A stretch of 8,252 nucleotides of DNA from Sulfurimonas sp. Its GTDB lineage: Bacteria > Campylobacterota > Campylobacteria > Campylobacterales > Sulfurimonadaceae. The translations under genes were made by a program, and so were the position numbers. The stretch spans positions 1 to 8,252 of the forward strand of contig QNZR01000228.1 in NCBI GenBank assembly GCA_003978475.1. The letters are read 5' to 3'. Under the pieces are notes generated by a model. That model did not search any database. It saw only the letters and a program-made list of their open reading frames with translations, and was not told where the DNA came from. This document shows positions 6,115 to 8,252 of the stretch, piece by piece. The stretch's first letter is position 1, and the number at the start of each line of letters is the position of its first letter.

Positions 6115-6678
6115 TTAGTTTACTTCGTTGTAGGCGCGTTCGATTGCCACCATATTCGCATCAATTATTTTTTGTGAAAGTTTTCCCAATACCGATTTCA
6201 TCGACTCTTGAAATTCAGCTACTTCAAACATACCGCTAACTTTAATAAAGGCACCCAGCATCGGTGTATTGGGAATCGCCCTGCCGATAGTATCGAGTGC
6301 GATCGCAAAACAGTCCAGTACATAAACACGATCTTCCATTCCCTGAATCTCGGGAATTTGTGCCATAAGCTCCTCTTTGCTTAGGTGTGTGGTAATAATA
6401 TACTTTGTGCTCTCCTTGCTATTTGCCGTAAAATCATCCGTAAACGCCAAGGCGGGGTCGAGAATGAAGACGTAATCCGGCTTCATATATTTTTCATGGT
6501 TCAATATGGGTTTGTCGTCCACTCGATTGTACGCTGTCATCGACGCGCCGCGTTTTGCAGAGCCGTAGAATGCAAAGGCTTGCACCTCTTTTCCCGTTTC
6601 AGCTACAACAGAAGCCAGACCTTTCGCTCCGGTTACGGCGCCTTGCCCGGCACGGCTGTGCCATCTGATTTCAAGCAT
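6115..6678 (-). CDS. porC: Pyruvate:ferredoxin oxidoreductase, gamma subunit
   Basis: 187 residues from the chosen ATG, close to the Helicobacter PorC length of about 186. The gamma domain is recognised by EIRWHSRAGQGAVTGAKGLA (residues 3-22), FAFYGSAKRGASMTAYNR (35-52) and the C-terminal AIPNTPMLGAFIKVSGMFEV segment. In one-chain enzymes this domain binds CoA and closes the active site. An in-frame TTG at 6699 would add seven residues, but the ATG at 6678 is preferred: it has GAGGGAG 5 bases upstream, and family members begin with M-x-x-I-R-x-H-x-R-A-G-Q-G. It is the first gene of the porCDAB operon, preceded by about 154 bases of non-coding DNA that holds a probable promoter. In autotrophic relatives the enzyme runs as pyruvate synthase, feeding acetyl-CoA from the reductive TCA cycle into biosynthesis; that role is inferred here. 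Confidence 0.96.
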   Translation of the reverse strand: MLEIRWHSRAGQGAVTGAKGLASVVAETGKEVQAFAFYGSAKRGASMTAYNRVDDKPILNHEKYMKPDYVFILDPALAFTDDFTANSKESTKYIITTHLSKEELMAQIPEIQGMEDRVYVLDCFAIALDTIGRAIPNTPMLGAFIKVSGMFEVAEFQESMKSVLGKLSQKIIDANMVAIERAYNEVN

Positions 6679-6683
6679 GGGTT

Positions 6684-6690
6684 CTCCCTC
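6684..6690 (-). promoter_or_regulatory. Ribosome binding site that fixes the porC start
   Basis: On the minus strand the bases read GAGGGAG, followed by five bases and ATG at 6678. The alternative upstream TTG start at 6699 would place this site inside the coding sequence and has no comparable site of its own. This decides for the shorter PorC. Confidence 0.75.
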
Positions 6691-6798
6691 ATCTTTCAAA
6701 GTTACTTGTAGAGTATGAAAAAAGTTACCTCTTTTTTAACTCTAAATGTCCTAGTATTCTATGAAACTTGCTCTTAAATGTAGCTTGACTCATATTTA

Positions 6799-6828
6799 TA
6801 TCTAAAAAAGGTCAAAAAAGTGCGTCAA
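6799..6828 (-). promoter_or_regulatory. Tentative promoter of the porCDAB operon
   Basis: The 154-base gap between the phosphatase stop and porC is AT-rich. On the minus strand a TTGACG box (6828-6823) is followed after 18 bases by TAGATA (6804-6799), which overlaps the AT-rich TATAAATAT. The spacer is rich in T runs (6822-6805), as is common before Campylobacterota vegetative promoters, where the -35 box is often weak. A start near 6790 would give a leader of about 110 bases. The -35 candidate lies inside the inverted repeat ending the phosphatase gene. The rest of the gap (6691-6794) shows nothing further I can support; a second promoter nearer porC (around GAATACTAG, about 6753-6761) is possible. 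Confidence 0.35.
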
Positions 6829-6842
6829 AATATCACTTTTTT
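6814..6842 (-). terminator. A-tract/hairpin/T-tract inverted repeat, probable terminator of the phosphatase gene
   Basis: Bases 6814-6822 (AAAAAAGTG on the plus strand) and 6834-6842 (CACTTTTTT) are perfect reverse complements, nine pairs around an 11-base loop. On the minus strand this reads six A, GTG, loop, CAC, six T, the layout of an intrinsic terminator, and it overlaps the last codons and the TGA (6833-6835) of the phosphatase gene. Because it is symmetric it could act in both directions. The weak point is a core of only three pairs with G or C plus a long loop, so the hairpin may be marginal and some read-through into por is possible. Confidence 0.5.
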
Positions 6843-7477
6843 ACAATATATTTTACGGCCTCTAGCGCATCGTTTTTTATAACATCGAAATATGTTAATA
6901 ATTGCTTTTTATTATCGTATCCGCTTAAAACACCGACGCCATGGACGTTGGCATTCCTGGCTGCTTCCAAATCGAGTCGGGTATCACCAATCATCCAGCA
7001 GCGATCCTTACGACATGTAAAATACGCCACCGCCTTCTCAATCGGTTCGGCATGCGGTTTGGGATGCACAACATCCTCACGACCGATAAGCAGTTCAAAA
7101 TAGTGCATGATTTGAAAATGTTCTAAAAGTTCACGAGAATAACGTCCCGTTTTTGTGGTTACCACTCCCAGCCGTGCATGCCGATGGGCCAAGTGTACCG
7201 CCGCAACCGCATTGTGTAACAATACCGTCTTCTCTTTAAAAATATGGCGGTAGTGCGTTTTATAGGTGCTAACAAAATCCCAGACCTCTGCGTCATCAAC
7301 ACCGAGTTCACGGTACATCTCATCCAGTGGATGACCAATAAGGCGTGTAATAGCGTCATCAGGGGGACTTTGGTGGCGATGTATGACAAACGAGTGATGA
7401 AAGCTTTCGAGTATGGCTTCGGTTGAGTCTATCAGGGTACCGTCTAAATCAAATAAAATAATCACTCTTTTTTCCAA
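6833..7477 (-). CDS. HAD-superfamily hydrolase, phosphoglycolate phosphatase/pyrophosphatase-like
   Basis: 214 residues from the TTG at 7477. All four HAD motifs are present: motif I FDLDGTLIDS (9-18) with nucleophile D10 and acid/base D12; motif II VVTTK (105-109); motif III K140 in HPKPHAEP; motif IV MIGDTRLDLEAARNA (162-176) with D165 and D169 for magnesium. A helical C1-type cap lies at about 16-85, placing it in the Gph/PpaX-like subfamily I, which removes phosphate from small soluble substrates (phosphoglycolate, pyrophosphate, sugar phosphates); the substrate cannot be read from sequence. The start is uncertain: TTG 7477 overlaps the upstream transporter gene by 16 bases and gives a family-like MEKRVIILFDLDGT but has no clear ribosome site; GTG at 7465 (codon 5) overlaps that gene's TGA as GTGA with GGA seven bases ahead and would give 210 residues. 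Either way it is coupled to the binding-protein gene. Confidence 0.92.
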   Translation of the reverse strand: MEKRVIILFDLDGTLIDSTEAILESFHHSFVIHRHQSPPDDAITRLIGHPLDEMYRELGVDDAEVWDFVSTYKTHYRHIFKEKTVLLHNAVAAVHLAHRHARLGVVTTKTGRYSRELLEHFQIMHYFELLIGREDVVHPKPHAEPIEKAVAYFTCRKDRCWMIGDTRLDLEAARNANVHGVGVLSGYDNKKQLLTYFDVIKNDALEAVKYIVKK

Positions 7478-8252
7478 TCAATCATGTTATGCCAAATCCC
7501 GCTAAGCGTCGGTTCGACATTCTTAATATTTTTATTTACCGCGGTAATACTGTTGGGAATAAACAGGAACAAGTAGGGATTGTCCTCCACAATCTTGGCA
7601 AAAATCTCCCGCTGCACCCGCGCAAGTTCCTCTCGATCGACAATTCTCTGCATGGTATCAATCAAGGCATCGACCTCGGGATTATGATAGCCGATGAAAT
7701 TAAATCCTCCTGCCTTGTCATTGTCGGAATGCCACAACAGATACGGATCCGGTGAAAGGGAGAGGGACCAGCCTAAAAGGGTCGCATCAAACTCACGAGG
7801 GAACACGACCATATTTAAAAAAGCCTGCCACTCCATGACCCGAAGGGTTACCTCAACACCGATCTTTTTAAGTTGATGCTGAATGATTTCAGCCGCATAC
7901 GGTCGAATCGAGTTGGAATTGGACGTAGCAATTTCAAAACGCAAAGGGTTTTTGTCATCGTATCCTGCCTCCTGCAAGAGGGCTTTGGCTCGTTTTGGAT
8001 TAAACTCGGGTAGCGGTACATCACGATTAAATGACGGGCCACCCGGTAAAAAAGGACCCCGACAGATTGCCGCATGTCCTAAAAATAAAATATCGACCAA
8101 CTCCTGGCGGTTTACTCCCAAAGAGAGCGCTTGACGTACTCGCGGATCCTGGAATTTCGGACGGCGCAAATTAAAACCCAAATACGTATAACTTAGCGAG
8201 ATCTCTTCAATAATCTTGAAATTGTCGTAAAAGTCATTGTTAAGTTGACGCT
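7462..8252 (-). CDS. ABC transporter solute-binding protein, peptide/nickel family (SBP_bac_5), N-terminus outside window
   Basis: 262 C-terminal residues are visible; the frame stays open to the right edge, so the N-terminus, signal peptide and first lobe lie outside. Recognisable family-5 features in order: YTYLGFNLRRPKFQDPRVRQALSLGVNRQELVD (the 'N---pPf-D-rvRqAl--aidr--l' element), GPFLPGGPSFN, NPKRAKALLQEAGY ('dp--Ak-LL-eAGy'), AEIIQHQLKKIGVEVTLRVMEW, FDATLLGWSLSLSPDPYLLWHSDN, NPEVDALIDTM, and the end PYLFLFIPNSITAVNKNIKNVEP. Such proteins bind oligopeptides, dipeptides, nickel complexes or similar ligands in the periplasm and deliver them to a DppBCDF/AppBCDF-type permease; the ligand is not predictable. 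A TTG within the frame at 8181 is not a real start because family homology continues upstream of it. No permease or ATPase gene is visible downstream; instead a HAD phosphatase follows with overlap, so any cognate transporter genes are upstream or elsewhere. Confidence 0.93.
   Translation of the reverse strand, partial: RQLNNDFYDNFKIIEEISLSYTYLGFNLRRPKFQDPRVRQALSLGVNRQELVDILFLGHAAICRGPFLPGGPSFNRDVPLPEFNPKRAKALLQEAGYDDKNPLRFEIATSNSNSIRPYAAEIIQHQLKKIGVEVTLRVMEWQAFLNMVVFPREFDATLLGWSLSLSPDPYLLWHSDNDKAGGFNFIGYHNPEVDALIDTMQRIVDREELARVQREIFAKIVEDNPYLFLFIPNSITAVNKNIKNVEPTLSGIWHNMIDWKKE

Noticed and set aside
6679..6699. Longer porC starting at TTG 6699
   Set aside because: The ATG at 6678 has a GAGGGAG site 5 bases upstream and matches the family N-terminus.
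8179..8181. Start of the solute-binding protein at 8181
   Set aside because: The codon is TTG inside the family motif YTYLGFN and the frame continues open to the window edge, so the gene is truncated by the window and does not start there.
1..8252. CRISPR array, transposase, phage or toxin-antitoxin system
   Set aside because: No regularly spaced repeats, transposase motifs, terminal repeats or toxin/antitoxin-like gene pairs were found; gene content is metabolic.

Overview
The window looks like chromosomal DNA of a Campylobacterota (Epsilonproteobacteria) member, probably in the Sulfurimonas/Sulfurovum/Sulfuricurvum range. This is inferred from three things: a split pyruvate:ferredoxin oxidoreductase in the gamma-delta-alpha-beta order known from Helicobacter pylori, strong protein resemblance of those subunits to the Helicobacter type, and compact gene packing with AAGGA/GAGG-type ribosome binding sites. 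The species cannot be fixed from the sequence alone. There are no rRNA or tRNA genes, insertion sequences, CRISPR arrays or phage genes. No stretch over 300 bases lacks a gene; the longest gap is about 154 bases.

Left part (1-2078, all minus strand): a tightly packed set read as luxS, then a 100-residue unknown (NifX-like in pattern), then a 159-residue degenerate methyltransferase-like protein, then a PhzF-family isomerase that runs off the left edge. The junctions are 0, 1 and 19 bases, so this is almost certainly one operon. LuxS belongs to the activated methyl cycle (S-adenosylmethionine recycling and AI-2 formation), which makes the methyltransferase-like neighbour suggestive. The two small proteins are the least understood part of the window.

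Middle (2130-3485, plus strand): a secreted DUF4139 protein, divergent from luxS across a 51-base spacer that must hold both promoters. It meets the por operon tail to tail over 12 bases, where an imperfect inverted repeat may act as a two-way terminator.

Right-centre (3498-6678, minus strand): porC-porD-porA-porB, encoding all four subunits of pyruvate:ferredoxin oxidoreductase, with all expected Fe-S cysteines and thiamine pyrophosphate motifs. In autotrophic Campylobacterota this enzyme is the pyruvate synthase that follows the reductive TCA cycle; it can also oxidise pyruvate. The porC start is placed at an ATG with a good ribosome binding site, not at the longer TTG.

Right end (6833-8252, minus strand): the C-terminal part of a peptide/nickel-type ABC transporter solute-binding protein, overlapped by a HAD-superfamily phosphatase gene. 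The phosphatase ends in an A-tract/hairpin/T-tract inverted repeat that probably separates it from the por operon.

Most of the window is ordinary core metabolism. I do not see a convincing new defence or mobile system. The best candidates for something undescribed are the two small genes between luxS and the PhzF gene.
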